A stretch of DNA of 64,000 nucleotides from Chamaecyparis obtusa (lineage: Eukaryota > Streptophyta > Pinopsida > Cupressales > Cupressaceae). The notes beneath the pieces were generated by a model. The model was not told where the DNA came from. It did no database searches and was given only the letters and a program-made list of their open reading frames with translations. The translations under genes and the position numbers were made by a program. Positions 11,189-22,684 of this stretch are shown piece after piece. Numbering within the stretch: position 1 is the first letter of the stretch; the number at the start of each line of letters is the position of its first letter. The stretch spans positions 62,001 through 126,000 of the forward strand of contig BSBK01008420.1 in the NCBI GenBank assembly GCA_027943335.1. The letters run 5' to 3'.

Positions 11189-13768
11189 TGTTACCCTAAT
11201 TTTCCTTCCATGCAAATTTGGCCATATCTACTCCAAGGTCTTTGTATTTACCTTGCCAAGCACCCCTAAAAATTTCATGACTTTAGGTCTTGTTTCCTAG
11301 CCTCTGCAATTCATTTTACTCCTCTGGTCTACAAGTCCAAAATTTCATAAAAGTAGCTATTGTGCCAAGAAAACCCTAGAATTCCCTTTGGCCTATTTTA
11401 ATTCTTTGTTACTTTATCGGCCACTTATATTTCCTCAATACCCATGTGCATATTTTTTTTTCCTTTGGTCATGCATTCGCTAAGTCTTTCGGTGGTTATC
11501 TATTCCTTTCAGCGACTGGGTGACTGCAGCGATCACGTAATATCTTATTCTTGGTGGTTAAGTCCTTGATAGCTAGTGATCTAGCAAAGCGGTTACCCTC
11601 TTCCTTTAGTCGTGTGATCGCTTAAGTATTTGGTGGTCACTTCATGTGGGGGTCCCAGTTAGGAGGATCAACAATTGTCATGAGTTCGTGAGGGGTCTGT
11701 CAGAGGCTTGCAATATCACGACAGCTGTCAATCCTCCCTTTTGATGCAGCACTTCAACCTTTGTGTGGGTCCATTGCCATGTTGTTTGACTTGGAGGCTC
11801 CTGATTGGCTGAAAGATTATGATGTGTAACCTTGTCAGAGCAGGCCTAGCAGACTATGTCTCTTTTCATCAACGGCTAGCATATCTTCTCAAGGTATTTT
11901 TCTGACACATGAGATTATGTGCCAACCATTGATTTCACTTTGTTGTCAAAACCTTTGGAGGTGGGTCCTTTCCTACTGATTTTCCATGTTATGATTGGTT
12001 GTCGGAGTGCCGATAAAGATTTTTAGGTGGACCCGCCTATCAGTGGGGTCCTAGTGCAAAGGTGATCTATGGCTGGCACATGATTGGAAGGAATATTCGA
12101 AGGTCATGAGATCATGCACCCTCTGTTAGATTGAAATATTAGACCAGAGTGGGTCCATGTCAGAAAGTGTCAAGGTGTCTGCTGATGGGGTGGTCAAGAA
12201 TGAATTGAAGATTGACATGTGGCAGTCTAGGCCCAGGGTTAGTAAAGTATTAAGCGACTTGGCAACTGAAGGAATTCTTGCATTCACTTAATGGAACCAG
12301 GGTTAGTTAAAAGACCCAGTGATTCAATGAAATGCCTTGTTCACTGAATCACCTAACCAAACAATTGTAAAGCTAAGGATTTTGTGACTTAGAAATGAGT
12401 CTTCAATCGCATAGTCACTGAATGACTTAAAGGAAGAAAACTTAAGGTGGGTCCAAACATGCTGACATGCTAAGATCTCATTGTTCCACGTATTGCTGAT
12501 ATGGACATTGACTTTTTAGGAGGGTTTTATACTATTGTTGGGATAATCTGGGTCGTTCATCTGTCAAGAAACATTAGATATCGACGGTCACATTTTTAAA
12601 TGACCTGCTAGCTATTAAAATTCAAATTTAAATATCTTTGCAGAAGGTTTTTTGCCAGTATTTGATTTGTAGGTTGTGAAGCGGTGGGGTAGCTAAAGAA
12701 TTTATGTCTTCGAGACATTTTTAGTTGAAGGAGATGACAAGAAAGTCTGGGTAGGCCATCTTCAGTCATTTCTTGTCCCTAAGAAGTACCATTCTAAGCA
12801 TTCATGGTGAGATTTTGTGCAGAAGGGTTGATGGGTCCAGGTTGCTTGTCTACAAGTTGATGTAGTAATTGGATGGGCACATAAACAAAATATCTGATTG
12901 GCTAGGGCATTGCAAGGATGCATTTATGATCAGACTTGTTTGAGTTAGGGTTAATTATTATTATAGATTTTTGTAAACCCTAGTTAATTTTTTCTCCCAC
13001 TTGTTTAGGGGAGATGTATATATTATTTTTTGGAGCTTTTAAGCTTAGAGTTCACATTTTGTAAAGAAGAAAGTTTCTTTCTTGGAAAGCTATCCATGGC
13101 ATTTCTTCCTGCCCTCTAGTTTTTCACATTTAGTAATCTCCCATTGATTATTTAGATATTGAAGAGGTATTTTGTGACAATCCTTCATGTCCCTATGCTT
13201 CCTTGTTTGGATCATCTCTTATTGGATTAAAGTATATGATGTTTTTAGTGATAACTTAGGGTTCTTGATCCCTCTTACTTTTTGTAATTTTGTGTGTTAT
13301 TGCATTTGATCTAATTTAGATGCTTTTGTGGGTATACTTCAGCCCCCTAACAATCTTGTCTCATTCCTACACTGAGTTGTAGAAGTGAATGTCTGCTTCC
13401 AGGTCATAGATTGTGTCTTATGTTTAGACCCTCCTATGAAACACTTATGCAAGCCTATTCAGTGAGTTGTGACCTACTAGACCTAAGCCTCTCATTCATT
13501 TCATTCCTCTATACTGAGATCCAAACCCTAATTTTGGTGTATCACCTAGTAGGTAGTTTGCTTTCAGTCATTTCTCTTTCCAAGCATTCCTTCTATCCCT
13601 TTCCCTCAAAATTTTACTTTCATGTCTAGAAGAAAATTAAGGTGATTATCCAAGAGGAACCAGCCTAGAACCTAGAGGTGTCATCTTAGTTAGCATAGGT
13701 CCCACACCTGGAGATGATTTCCATGTTATACTAGGTTTGAGACAAGGGTGCAAACTTAGTGTATAATG
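11189..13768 (+). repeat. 3' LTR of the LARD-like element
   Basis: Uninterrupted partner of the left LTR. Around 13618-13624 it keeps the empty site TTTCATGTCTAG that the DNA element occupies in the other copy. The last bases read GTATAATG instead of GTATAACA, so its terminal CA is mutated and the right boundary is uncertain by a few bases. The expected polypurine tract just before 11189 is not obvious. Confidence 0.85.
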
Positions 13769-14090
13769 AAACCATCTATCAATATGATGAAATAATATTG
13801 AAATATAAACAACTACTACTAAGACAAGGAAAGCAATTCCCTAGACAAAGAGAAAGAAGGAAGAACCTTGCCCCCCAGGGATAGAGACAAGGGATACCTT
13901 TACAAAAAAAATGTCTTAGAAAAGATATCTTGAATAGAATCTATGGATGATTATAAACATAATACAAAACCATAGAGAGATAGGAGAGAAAGAATACCAA
14001 TTAAGCCTAGTAAAAAGACTAATAGATCCTAGGAGACCAGATGGAAATACACCTCTCGCCCTCCAGTCTAGAAACAAGAGGAGAATAAAT
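13769..14090. other. Internal DNA of the outer element, right of the nested insertion
   Basis: AT- and purine-rich sequence resuming after the LARD-like element. No coding frame is recognised. The open frame at 13947-14147 on the plus strand has no recognisable motif. Confidence 0.4.
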
Positions 14091-15145
14091 CTATATTATA
14101 TCAGAACGAGGGGAATCCCTTATATCAAAATTATGAAGGAATTTTAAAACTACATGAGATTGAGATATAATTCCTAAAGAAACTCTTTCCCTAACATATA
14201 ACTTGAAATGTTTACAATCAGCAAGGAAATGCATATTATTATAATGAAAAGGACATTTGTACTTGGATAAAGCATTTTTTAGTATAGGTTTAAAGATTTC
14301 TTTTTTGGAATTCATTAATTCAACATACACCTTCTTAGCTACATCTTGAGTATCAGTGTTATCTATAGTGGGTGTAGGGAGAAGAATATGAAGAGGAGAT
14401 GATGATCACCATCACCTACCTTGACTTGAGATTGTGAACAACGAACACCATGCAAATCCTGTTTAGGGGGTATATGAATTGGATACTTGATACCATGCTC
14501 ATTAACTCCAAGCCCTAAACCTCTATAACCTTGTTTAGTTATCATATTTTATCTTTTAGTGTACATATCATGTAAAGCTTCTACACGAGGTGATTGTTTA
14601 TCATGTTCATGAGTAAAGGTTGTATAAGGTGGAATAATAGGTTTTGCAGAAGTTTCTTTACCCTTTCCTTTAATATCATCATGAATTAGAGAAGATAAAT
14701 CAAATAATTATTGCACATCCACATCCTAAACTATAGCTTGAATCCCATCATAACTACGGAAAGAACTAGGGATAGCAAATGAAGAATTAGTCATTGGATT
14801 AGGAATAGGAAGATTAGGAATGATAGGATTAGGATTAGGAAGATTAGGAATCAAATTAGGAATGATATGATTAGGAAGATGAGGAGATGGTGTATCATCT
14901 ACCAAATTCTTCACATAATCCAAAAGAGTAATAAGGCTACCACATAAATCTTTAATGAAAGTCTTGAAAGTAGGAAGACTAGTATTAGTCAATTTCACAA
15001 AAGCATAAGAAAGTGCAAAATGCAGGACCGTCAACATAATGAAATGAATGATACAATCATAAACATCATAGGTATGATAAAGAGATGCTAAAACAAGGGT
15101 CATAAGGATCATGACCACACACCAAAGCATCTTAAGAATCTTCAT
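14091..15145 (-). pseudogene. Gag-like relic of the outer element
   Basis: The minus-strand frame from 15145 can be read to 14363 with in-frame stops and then continues after a frameshift to 14091. The first part has hydrophobic segments (residues ~5-55, including MLWCVVMILMTLVLASLYH) followed by a Pro/Asn repeat region built on IPNLPNPNP. The next part has GYRGLGLGVNEHGIKYPI, which resembles the G-patch-like segments of plant gypsy gag-protease proteins. The last part has CPFHYNNMHFLADCKHFK, resembling the CX2H...H...C knuckles of Tat-type Gag. Assignment rests on these short motifs only. It shares the orientation of the element. Confidence 0.42.
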
Positions 15146-15331
15146 AGTAAATGAAATGCAAGAAATGTTTCTGTATTTTATTGAATATATATTTTTTTTA
15201 AATTTTTTAATTTAAAATGCAAGAGCATAAAATAATTGTAATCTTAATGCAAGAAAATATTAATAAAAAATATAACACAAGAGGGAATCTAAATCCACAA
15301 AAGAAAAGAGGGTAAGTATGTCAGGTTCACC

Positions 15332-16866
15332 GAAATGAATAGTGGTAAAAATGGGTTCACCACTATGGATAGAGATTGTGTATGGATGGATAGGGAAATA
15401 TGAATACATAGGGTGTAAGATAGAAAATTTTGTGGACATACAAAATAAATGAAATAGAATTACTTATCTCTAAAGAAGGCTGATGAATAAATCACTATTT
15501 TATGATGTATGTGCATAGTTTAGGGAAATTTTGTAACCGACTCCAGATTGGAAACATTGAGACAGAGAAATCCTAGAAAACCTTTGTCTTTCTGGAAGTA
15601 GGTCATCCCTAGCCCAGATAATGGGGCAAGGTCTTACCCCAAGGTAGGATCTTACCCCTCACTGAAGATCATCTTTGATGGAAATTCTGTTAACAGATCT
15701 CGAAAATTCACCGAAGAGGGTATCTAGATCTACACTTCAATTCATTGTCCTGCACCTATACCTGCAAGAAAAATGTTTTTTTTTTTGTTTGGATGAGGGG
15801 TTTGCCTTGGTCAAACCATAGTTTGGAATCAACCTTAATAATGAAATTGAAATGGAGAATGCTAGCAAGTAGTAGAAGTACATCTAACAATGAAGCTATG
15901 ATATTTGATAGATATGCAATTATATTTGAAATGTAAACAAGTATATTGATATGAAAGCTTGGACTCAACAATGTAAATAAAAACCATAAATGTAAATGCA
16001 AAAGCTCCATGATTGTATGCTTGGAATCCATCTTGAGAGAAGAATGAATGGATATTGAAGATGAACAAAGGATCTTGAAGGAAGATCACACCACCATAAT
16101 GGCTAGATCTAGGGTTTGAATGATGAATCTTGAATGCTTGAACCAAATCCCTTCAAAGGCTTGAATGCTTGAATCCTTGATCTTCAAAGGAGAACTTGAA
16201 TGGAGATCAAGGCTTGAATGCTTCCTTGAAAATGCCTAATGGAATGCTTGTTTCATCTTACTCTTGATGAATGGATTGCAAAATTCAGTGCCTTGATCAT
16301 GAAAGTGGATGCTTGATTGCAAAAAGTGGTGGATCAAATGAGAGAGGAAGGCCTCCATTTATAGTGATCTAGGGCACAAACTCTTAGAGAAGGCCAACAT
16401 TGGAGAATTAAATCTCAATTAACCTTAACCCCTAGAAATGGACCTAGATTAAATTCAATTTAAGGGTTTACTATTTTGAAATCCAAAACAGCTGACCCGA
16501 AAGCGGAAAAATAAAGTCTTCCAAAACCTGACATCCTGAAACTTTTGAGAATTTCAAAATTGGACCTGGGGTTAGGGACAAGGTTGTCCTTGACCTAGGT
16601 TAGGGACTAGGTTGTTCTTTACCCATCAGGTCATCTTTGACCCAAAAACTCAAGCTCTTCATATTCTCAGAGAAAGTTTGCATAAATGAGGCTAGAAATA
16701 GGGAGAGAGAAGAAGAACAGGGGCAAATAGCCAAATACATGCAAAGACCCAATCAAGGTGCTTAACATGACCTTAGACCACTTACTCAGAGAGATAAACA
16801 CTCTTAACATGGAAGTGCTTCCATTTTAAGATGATAAAATGTATAATAGAGTTCTAACATGATACA
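15332..16866 (-). repeat. 5' LTR of the outer element
   Basis: Partner of 2481-3983. Reading the minus strand, it starts TGTATCAT at 16866. Its inner end at ~15332 reads ATTTC where the left copy has ATACA, so that end is mutated. Beyond it the minus strand reads CGGTGAACCTGACA, which might be a decayed primer binding site, but no tRNA can be named. Confidence 0.75.
16355..16365 (-). promoter_or_regulatory. TATA-like box in the outer element 5' LTR
   Basis: The minus strand reads ACTATAAATGG. The matching place in the other LTR (3501-3511) reads ACTATAAAAGG. It lies about 500 nt from the LTR start in the minus direction, a normal place for a retroelement TATA box, and supports the minus orientation. 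Confidence 0.45.
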
Positions 16867-17171
16867 TTACAAAAGAGTTGATTTGAGAAGGTGATCACCG
16901 GATTTGTGAAGTGAACTTTGAAGGATTTACTTGATTGAGAGTATCAAATACACATGAATGTAATATAGCACATAAAGCATGAATTCAATTAAATGATGAA
17001 TTACACATGTGAACACACATAGCACATGAAACATACACATAAATTTTCTTAAGTTATGAAGCATACATGTAGCACATAGATTATAAAGCATACACATGAA
17101 TTCACTTAAGTCATGCAAATAGCCCATACACTTGAATTTAGGTTATGAAAAATGTACTTGAATATACATAC
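16867..17171. other. AT-rich spacer with imperfect short repeats
   Basis: Between the outer element and the chromovirus array. From ~16945 to 17150 it repeats variants of CATGAATTCACTTAAGTTATGAAGCATACACATG. The 66-residue minus-strand open frame over it is rich in Met, Cys and Leu because of the repeat and is not a credible gene. Confidence 0.5.
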
Positions 17172-17176
17172 ATATA

Positions 17177-18036
17177 TGATGAAGGGTGCTCCCCTTAATA
17201 CCACAAACACATAACAGAAACAGAGAAACAACAACAATATGCAAGAACAAAAAATTGGCTTCTTATTATCTCCACAAATGTGGAATTACAAACTTTCAGA
17301 ATTACAATATGCAAAGCCACATGGGCATTCCCTTACAATATTTTGTAGGACAAAACCTTGAATTATTACCTAGATCTACTACCCAGAACTATTCTGAACT
17401 GCCTAAGACAATAATACAGCCTTCCTTATATAGGCAATTTTCCACCGCCTGGGAAGGTTCCAGAATTTTAGCCAATAAGGCCGACCAAATTTAGAATTAT
17501 TTTATTTTACATTTTATTACATCATAGCCAGCTCAAGATAACCTTTGAAACCCGAAGAGAAATTTTGAAAAAAATTATTTTCTATCATTTCAGGTGGCCC
17601 AACTTCCGAAGACCATAAGTCATCACCAGTTGACCCGATTAGCTATTATAACCCCATTTCAAAAACACCATGAAGCGCTCTACAAGCTTGATGGGCTCAA
17701 GCACCTATCACCCAAATTTTTGACCTCATCCAGGGCTTCTAAAGCCTTCAAAACTGAGTTCAAAGTTTCTGTACCCTGCTACCAATACTGAAAATCTTCA
17801 ATATCTTCCAATATACACTTGATCTGGCAATGAAACTTTACTGGTAGACTTATATGACCAAAATGAACCTCCAAGAAAGAAATCAGATCATTCTGAGCAC
17901 ATACAAAAATTACCAAAAATAGTAACTTTCCATAAATAGTAGCTCTGCAGAAAATATCCCTTACTGCATATAAAAATAGAAATATTTTTTTTGGGTGATG
18001 CAATATTGCTCTTACACCCAGGATGCTCCTACATCA
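17177..18036 (-). repeat. Chromovirus LTR, left (3' end of array)
   Basis: An 860 bp LTR, the same length as the middle copy. On the minus strand it starts TGATGTAGGAGCATCC and ends CACCCTTCATCA. The minus-strand TATA box CCTATATAAGG is at ~17421-17437. A plus-strand 102-residue open frame (17186-17494) recurs in all three LTRs but is antisense to the element and follows from LTR identity. Confidence 0.93.
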
Positions 18037-18099
18037 GACACCCGAGGTAATTTGAGAAGTGACCCTGTCATGACTCAGGTGTGCAAAGGAAAACCAAGA

Positions 18100-18230
18100 T
18101 GGTTAACCTCCTCCTTTGTAAGCCATGATGAATCTTCAATAGGTCATCCTTTCCACTTGACCAGGTATTCTTCATATGTCCTATTCCTTGTGCTTCTACC
18201 AACATGACTGTCCAGTATATCTTCAATCTC
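18100..18230 (-). pseudogene. Chromodomain at the integrase C-terminus, left unit
   Basis: The tail reads EIEDILDSHVGRS...EEYLVKWKG, the standard first half of a chromodomain, which in chromoviruses guides integration toward modified histones. A TGA stop at 18144-18146 cuts it directly after KWKG. Beyond it the frame continues with PIEDSSW, the expected second half. The same stop occurs in the right unit (23652-23654). In other chromodomains this position often holds an aromatic residue, so a TGG to TGA change is likely. Confidence 0.83.
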
Positions 18231-18329
18231 TTTGGTGTCTGAACTACTTACTGGAATACTCCACTGTGTCGCTGTGATCTCATCTTCAACACCTCTATCA
18301 TGATACTTTATCAAATCTAAAATGTTAAA

Positions 18330-19400
18330 CACTGGTGAAATATTCAGCTCACTAGGCAATTCTACCTCATATGCATTTCCTGAATCATGCTTCTTCAATA
18401 TCTTACATGGTCCAAACTTCTTCATTTTCAACTTGTTATATTTACCGACTAGAAACCACTCCTTCTGCAAATGAACCATAACTTCATCACCACCCTGAAA
18501 TTCTTTATACCTCCTTTTTTCATTTGCCTTAGCCTTATACTGTGCGTTCATCTTGGTAATATGCTTCTTCACCTCCCCATGGATGTTCTTCAAGTGTTCT
18601 GCAAAATCCTCAGCTTCAGCACTACTTATTTCTCCTTTATCTATCTTCCTCAATTCAAATGCATTTCTCAGACTACTTCCATATACAATCTAGAATGGTG
18701 ATTTACCAGTGCTCCTGTTGATAGAATTATTGTATGCAAATTTCACCTGTGGTAAAATCAAATCTCATCCTGTTGGCTTATCTCCAACCAAACATCTCAG
18801 CAAATTTCCCAACCTCCTATTCACCACCTCTGTCTGTCCATCAGTCTGTGGATGATGTGATGAACTGAACTTCAAATCTATCTTCAAATTCTTCCACAAT
18901 GTATGCCAGAAATATCCAACAAACTTAGTGTCCCGATCTAAAACTATGGTCTTTGGAAAACCATGAAGTCTCACTACTTCTCTGAAAAACAATTCTGCTA
19001 CATGAACAACATCATTAGTCTTCTTGCAGGGAATAAAATGTGTCATCTTTGAAAATCTGTCAACCACCACAAAAATTGAATCATGTCCCTGCCGAGTCCT
19101 CGGTAAACCCAGAACAAAGTCCATGCTGATATCCTCCCAAGGCTTCTTTGGTACAGGTAATGGCTGATACAACCCTATATTCTACTTCACTCCTTTCGCC
19201 ATTTGACATACTCTGCAACTCTGTACAAACTTCGTCACATCTTGCTGCAACTGTGGCCAATAATAATTCTCACCAACCAAAGAAAGGGTTTTGTCATGAC
19301 CAAAATGTCCAGCTAATCCTCCGCTATGCTTCTCCTTGATGAGGTTCTCCCTCATAGAACTTTGTGGAATGCACAACTGACTCCCTTTGAATAGCATACC
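18330..19400 (-). pseudogene. Chromovirus integrase, left unit
   Basis: Inserts the cDNA into the genome. The N-terminal zinc-binding part is complete (KHSGGLAGHFGHDK and later CRVCQM). The catalytic core shows DFVLGLPRT (Asp), IVLDRDTKF (Asp) and [14 protein letters not shown] (Glu). Stops lie at 19182 (CAG to TAG; the right unit keeps Gln), 18765-18767 (shared with the right unit) and near 18692 (CAG to TAG, left unit only). The C-terminal part runs to the chromodomain through a KMKKFGPCKILKK segment. Confidence 0.87.
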
Positions 19401-19539
19401 GTCCTGGATGATGAAATCCAGCCATTTCATCCTGTCTAGAGTAACAGGTTCTGTACAAGCTTTCCAAGCTTCACCAAAATCAGGATCCTCTAGATACAAA
19501 TTCTTGAGTTCCTTGAACCCAACCACTTCAATCTGCATT

Positions 19540-20087
19540 TCTGTCAGCAATAGTTTCCTTCTACTAAGAGCATCTGCAACCCTATTAGACTTTCCACTCC
19601 TGTGTTTCAAAACAAATGTATAACTCTGCAAAAACTCAACCCATTTCAAATGCCTCTGATTCAACTTTCCTTGACTATTCAAATATTGCAAAGCTTAATG
19701 ATCAATATACAAAACAAACTCCTTAGGAAGCAGATAGTGTCTCCACTTCTTCAATGCTTGAACTATAGCATAAAATTCCTGATCATAAACAAAATATTTT
19801 CTCTTGGCATCATTTAACTTCTCACTGAAATAAGCAACAGGTTTACCTTCTTGGCTCATAACAGCTCCTATTGCAGTACCACTAGCATCACAATCTACTT
19901 GAAACACCTTATTAAAATCTAGAAGTGCTAAAACAGGTTGTTCTGTAACTTTTTGTTTCAACAATTGAAAACTCTTTTTTGCCCCATTAGTCCACTTAAA
20001 CTCTTTTCTATCCCCTCTCATTATTTCAGTCAAGGGTCCACAAATACTGCTAAAATTTCTGATAAACTTTCTGCAAAAGCTAGCCAA
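19540..20087 (-). pseudogene. Chromovirus RNase H, left unit
   Basis: Follows RT directly. Motifs are KVFQVDCDASGTAIGAVMSQ with the first catalytic Asp, then YFSEKLNDAKRKY, YDQEFYAIVQAL with the catalytic Glu, and FVLKHRSGKSNRVADALSRR with the final Asp. It removes template RNA during reverse transcription. A stop at 19692-19697 interrupts DH-ALQYL; the right unit keeps Gln there, giving another CAA to TAA change. Confidence 0.85.
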
Positions 20088-20144
20088 ACTAAGAAAAGAT
20101 CTTACCTCAGTAGCACTCCAGGGAGTAGGCCATTCAAGGATAGC

Positions 20145-20861
20145 CTATGCCTTCTCTGGGTCCATTTTTAGACCTTCTGCTGAAACTACAAATCCTAAAT
20201 ACACTAACTCTTTCTTCACAAAACTGCACTTCTTTAAATTAATCAACAATTTCTCTTCTCTCAGCTTCTCAAATACCATACGAATATGAATCATATGCTC
20301 CTCCAATGTCTTACTAAAGATCAGAATATCATCTAGGTAAACAATAACAAACTTACCCAAAAAAATTTTTAGAACCTCATTCATGAGCCGCATGAAAGTG
20401 CTCGGTGCATTGGTTAGCCCAAAAGACATGACTAACCACTCATATAGTCCTTCCTTTATCTTGAAGATAGTCTTCCATTCATCTCCTTCTCTGATCTGAA
20501 CCTGATGATATCCACTCTTCAGATCTATCTTTGAGAAATACACAGCTCCACTCAAACAGTCCATAATATCATCCATTCATGGCAATGGAAACCTGTACTT
20601 GATTGTGATCTTGTTTATTGCTCTTGAATCTATACACATCCTCCACTCTCCATTCTTCTTTGGTGCTAATACCGCTGGTACAGCATAGCGACTCAGACTC
20701 TCATGGATCAATCCTTTTAGTAACAACTCATGTACTTGCATGTTCAACTCCTCACTTTCTGCAGGTGTCATTCTGTGTGCTACCTTATTCGGAAAACTCG
20801 CTCCTAGGATCAAGTCTATCTGATGACTGATCTTCTTGAGTGGTGGTAATCCATCAGGCAC
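20145..20861 (-). pseudogene. Chromovirus reverse transcriptase, left unit
   Basis: RNA-dependent DNA polymerase domain. Visible motifs in order are [50 protein letters not shown] and the catalytic [10 protein letters not shown] box. The frame is open at 20577-20861 and 20145-20576. One stop separates the two parts, where the right unit keeps Gln (LPQIDD). Another stop follows at 20145 (CAG to TAG by comparison with the right unit). The YxDD residues are intact. The region 20880-21137 upstream links protease to RT and carries a stop at 20880-20882 shared with the right unit. Confidence 0.9.
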
Positions 20862-21137
20862 GTTATCGGATACAATATCCTAAAACTCATTCAACAAATC
20901 TACAACTTCTACAAGAATATCTTCTACTTCCTCTTTACGAGCATTTGGAATTAAAGAAAAACATACATGCTCATGCCTCATACCATCTAGAAAATTTCTT
21001 CCATCAACAAAAGTTATCCTTGCATTACCACATATCTTTTCTTCAGTCTCCTTCAATGGTTTTAGCTTATGTCGCACTCCATCCTTTCTCAGGGAATAGG
21101 TATTCGCATGACCATCATGTACAACACATCTGTCAAA

Positions 21138-21854
21138 CTACCATGGTCTACCCAACAACATGTGACATGCATCCATAGATATGATATCACACAATACCTC
21201 ATCTTGGTATCTACCAACCTTGAACTTCACTAGGCATTGTTCATTGACCATGACCTTGTGGTCATCCTGTACCCAGGCAATCTGATATGGATGTGGGTGT
21301 TTCTGTCTCTTGAGCTTCAACTTTGTCACCATCTCTTCTGACACCAAATTGTCAGTGCTTCCACTATCAATAATCACATCACAACATTTACCTTCACACT
21401 TGCACCTAGTGCGAAATAGGCTCCTACTTTGCTTAAGTTCATTCTCACCACTCAACAGGACTCTTCTATTAATCAATGTTTCTCCTCTTTCAGCATCTTC
21501 AGAATTTGATGATCTGGCATCTTCATCTATATGTGCAACTCTGGCCTGGCCTTCATTTCTCCTATCTATTCTGCCTTGGTGCTGAGGACATTCAAATGCC
21601 CTATGACCTTCTTTTCCACAGTGAAAACATCTTCCACGAAAGCCACCTCTTCCAAATCCTTGTCCTCTTCCTCTTCCTCTCTGATCTCTATTATTCTGAT
21701 CTTGGAAGTGATTGGAATTATTTCCTCGCTGAGTCTGACTGCTACTAGCCTCATCCTTTTTTTTTGGATCTTCATTTTGACCACCATATGACCATCCGCC
21801 ACATCTTCCACCATGACCTCTTCCATTTTGTCTGCTCTCAAACTTCTTGTTCAA
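21138..21854 (-). pseudogene. Chromovirus zinc knuckle and aspartic protease, left unit
   Basis: 238 open residues. An Arg/Gly/Gln-rich linker leads to a complete CCHC knuckle, CFHCGKEGHRAFEC, which binds RNA. About 60 residues on, the protease active-site motif IIDSGSTDN appears, followed by the MLLGRPW motif typical of the C-terminal part of retroelement proteases. The frame ends there in a stop (21138-21140) that is present at the same place in the right unit. The protease would cut the polyprotein. All key residues are present, so damage is limited to the stops. Confidence 0.85.
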
Positions 21855-21857
21855 CTT

Positions 21858-22583
21858 TTCCTCTACTTTTAGGGTAAACTAGTATGCCTCCTCAATACTG
21901 TTCATTTGAACTAGATTCAACTCCTCCTAAATGCTTGGCCTTAACCCATTAAGGTATCGGACAACTTTCTCCTTATCAGCTTTTGCATGGCTTGTTCTGA
22001 TGAGAAGTCGATAGAACTCCTCTATATACTCCTGAACAGATCTTCCTGCTTGCTTCAAACTTTGCATTTTCTTTAGTAGGTCAAGCTCATAATTAACAGG
22101 AATGAACTGTCGCTTCAATTTATCCACCATCCAATCCCATCTTGTGATTTTATCTTTCTCTCTTCTATTTCGCTCCAATTGAATTTCTTGCCACCAAATC
22201 TTCGCATGACCTTTCAATCTGGCCTTCGCAAATTTGACCCTATCAGGATCCTCAACATCTTCATACTCAAAATATTCCTCACATTCATTGATCCAGTCGA
22301 TCAATTCTTCTGGGTTAAGATTTTTAGAAAATGTAGGAACCTCAATCTTAGGTCTTTTTTCAATCTTAGAAATAGCCCAAAAAAGTCTTTCTTCCTCCTG
22401 GTTCACAATTTTGACTTCTCCTTCTTGATATTCTTCTCCGGCTTCATCCTCGCTTTCATCTTTGACATTAAAATTCATTCCTCTATGAATTTCTTCTTGT
22501 AATGCTCGAACTTGTCTCTACAGCTCTCTAACCTCAAGTGTCACAACATCAGCTCTTCCGCCGCGTTCTCTTCGTGGAGGCAT
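21858..22583 (-). pseudogene. gag: Chromovirus Gag, left unit
   Basis: Start chosen at 22583 (MPPRRERGGRA), the first Met after the primer binding site and conserved in the right unit. Gag packages element RNA in virus-like particles. An acidic N-terminal region (EDEAGEEYQEGEVKIV) precedes the retrotransposon Gag core, with WINECEEYFEYEDVEDPDRV, KGHAKIWWQE and the YIEEFYRL helix. Stops interrupt it near 22520 (a CAG to TAG change; the right unit keeps Gln), near 21927 and at 21879-21881 (shared with the right unit). The frame runs on into the knuckle and protease, so gag and pol form one fused ORF as in other chromoviruses. Confidence 0.85.
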
Positions 22584-22670
22584 TTTCGCGATACGCGTTG
22601 AAACCCTAGCCACGGTCCTAGTGCAAACTACCTCACAGTCGGTGATCTATTTACACACTCAAGAACTCCT

Positions 22671-22682
22671 GCTCTGATACCA
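22671..22682 (-). promoter_or_regulatory. Primer binding site, initiator tRNA-Met type (left unit)
   Basis: The minus strand reads TGGTATCAGAGC two bases after the LTR end, the standard plant initiator-Met primer binding site. Confidence 0.92.
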
Positions 22683-22684
22683 CT

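Larger units (their letters stand above)
5236..13768 (+). mobile_element. LARD-like non-autonomous LTR element with ~2.6 kb LTRs
   Basis: Long direct repeats at 5236-8796 and 11189-13768 bracket only ~2.4 kb of internal sequence. The left LTR begins TGTTA and ends TAACA, a proper terminal inverted repeat. The left LTR is longer only because of a 959 bp insertion. The internal part has a plus-strand degenerate ORF (9000-10896) with no RT, RNase H, integrase or protease motif, which defines a large retrotransposon derivative. The five bases on each side (AAAAT and AAACC) match poorly, so a target duplication is not established. It is inserted inside the outer element. Confidence 0.8.
2481..16866 (-). 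mobile_element. Outer LTR retroelement, gypsy-like, split by a nested element
   Basis: A ~1.5 kb direct repeat at 2481-3983 and 15332-16866 brackets the region. The left copy starts TGTAT and ends ATACA, a proper LTR terminal inverted repeat. Flanking pentamers TGACA and TTACA match at 4 of 5 positions. Minus orientation is inferred from a TATA-like box (CACTATAAAAGG, minus strand) in both LTRs and a gag-like reading frame on the minus strand at 14091-15145. Without the 5236-13768 insertion the internal region is only ~2.8 kb and lacks recognisable RT or integrase, so the element is non-autonomous or internally deleted. The inner end of the right LTR is mutated relative to the left. Confidence 0.72.

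Noticed and set aside
7458..13629. A 72-residue frame found twice (7458 and 13411)
   Set aside because: It lies in both LTRs of the LARD-like element; conservation follows from the LTR duplication.
14726..15145. A possible host membrane protein of 139 residues
   Set aside because: Its frame continues into gag-like motifs and it sits between the LTRs of the outer element in the same orientation, so an element protein is more likely.
15298..15317. Purine-rich AAAAGAAAAGAGGG before 15332 as a plus-strand polypurine tract of the outer element
   Set aside because: It would need plus orientation, but the TATA boxes in the LTRs and the gag-like frame are on the minus strand. I kept minus, with some doubt.
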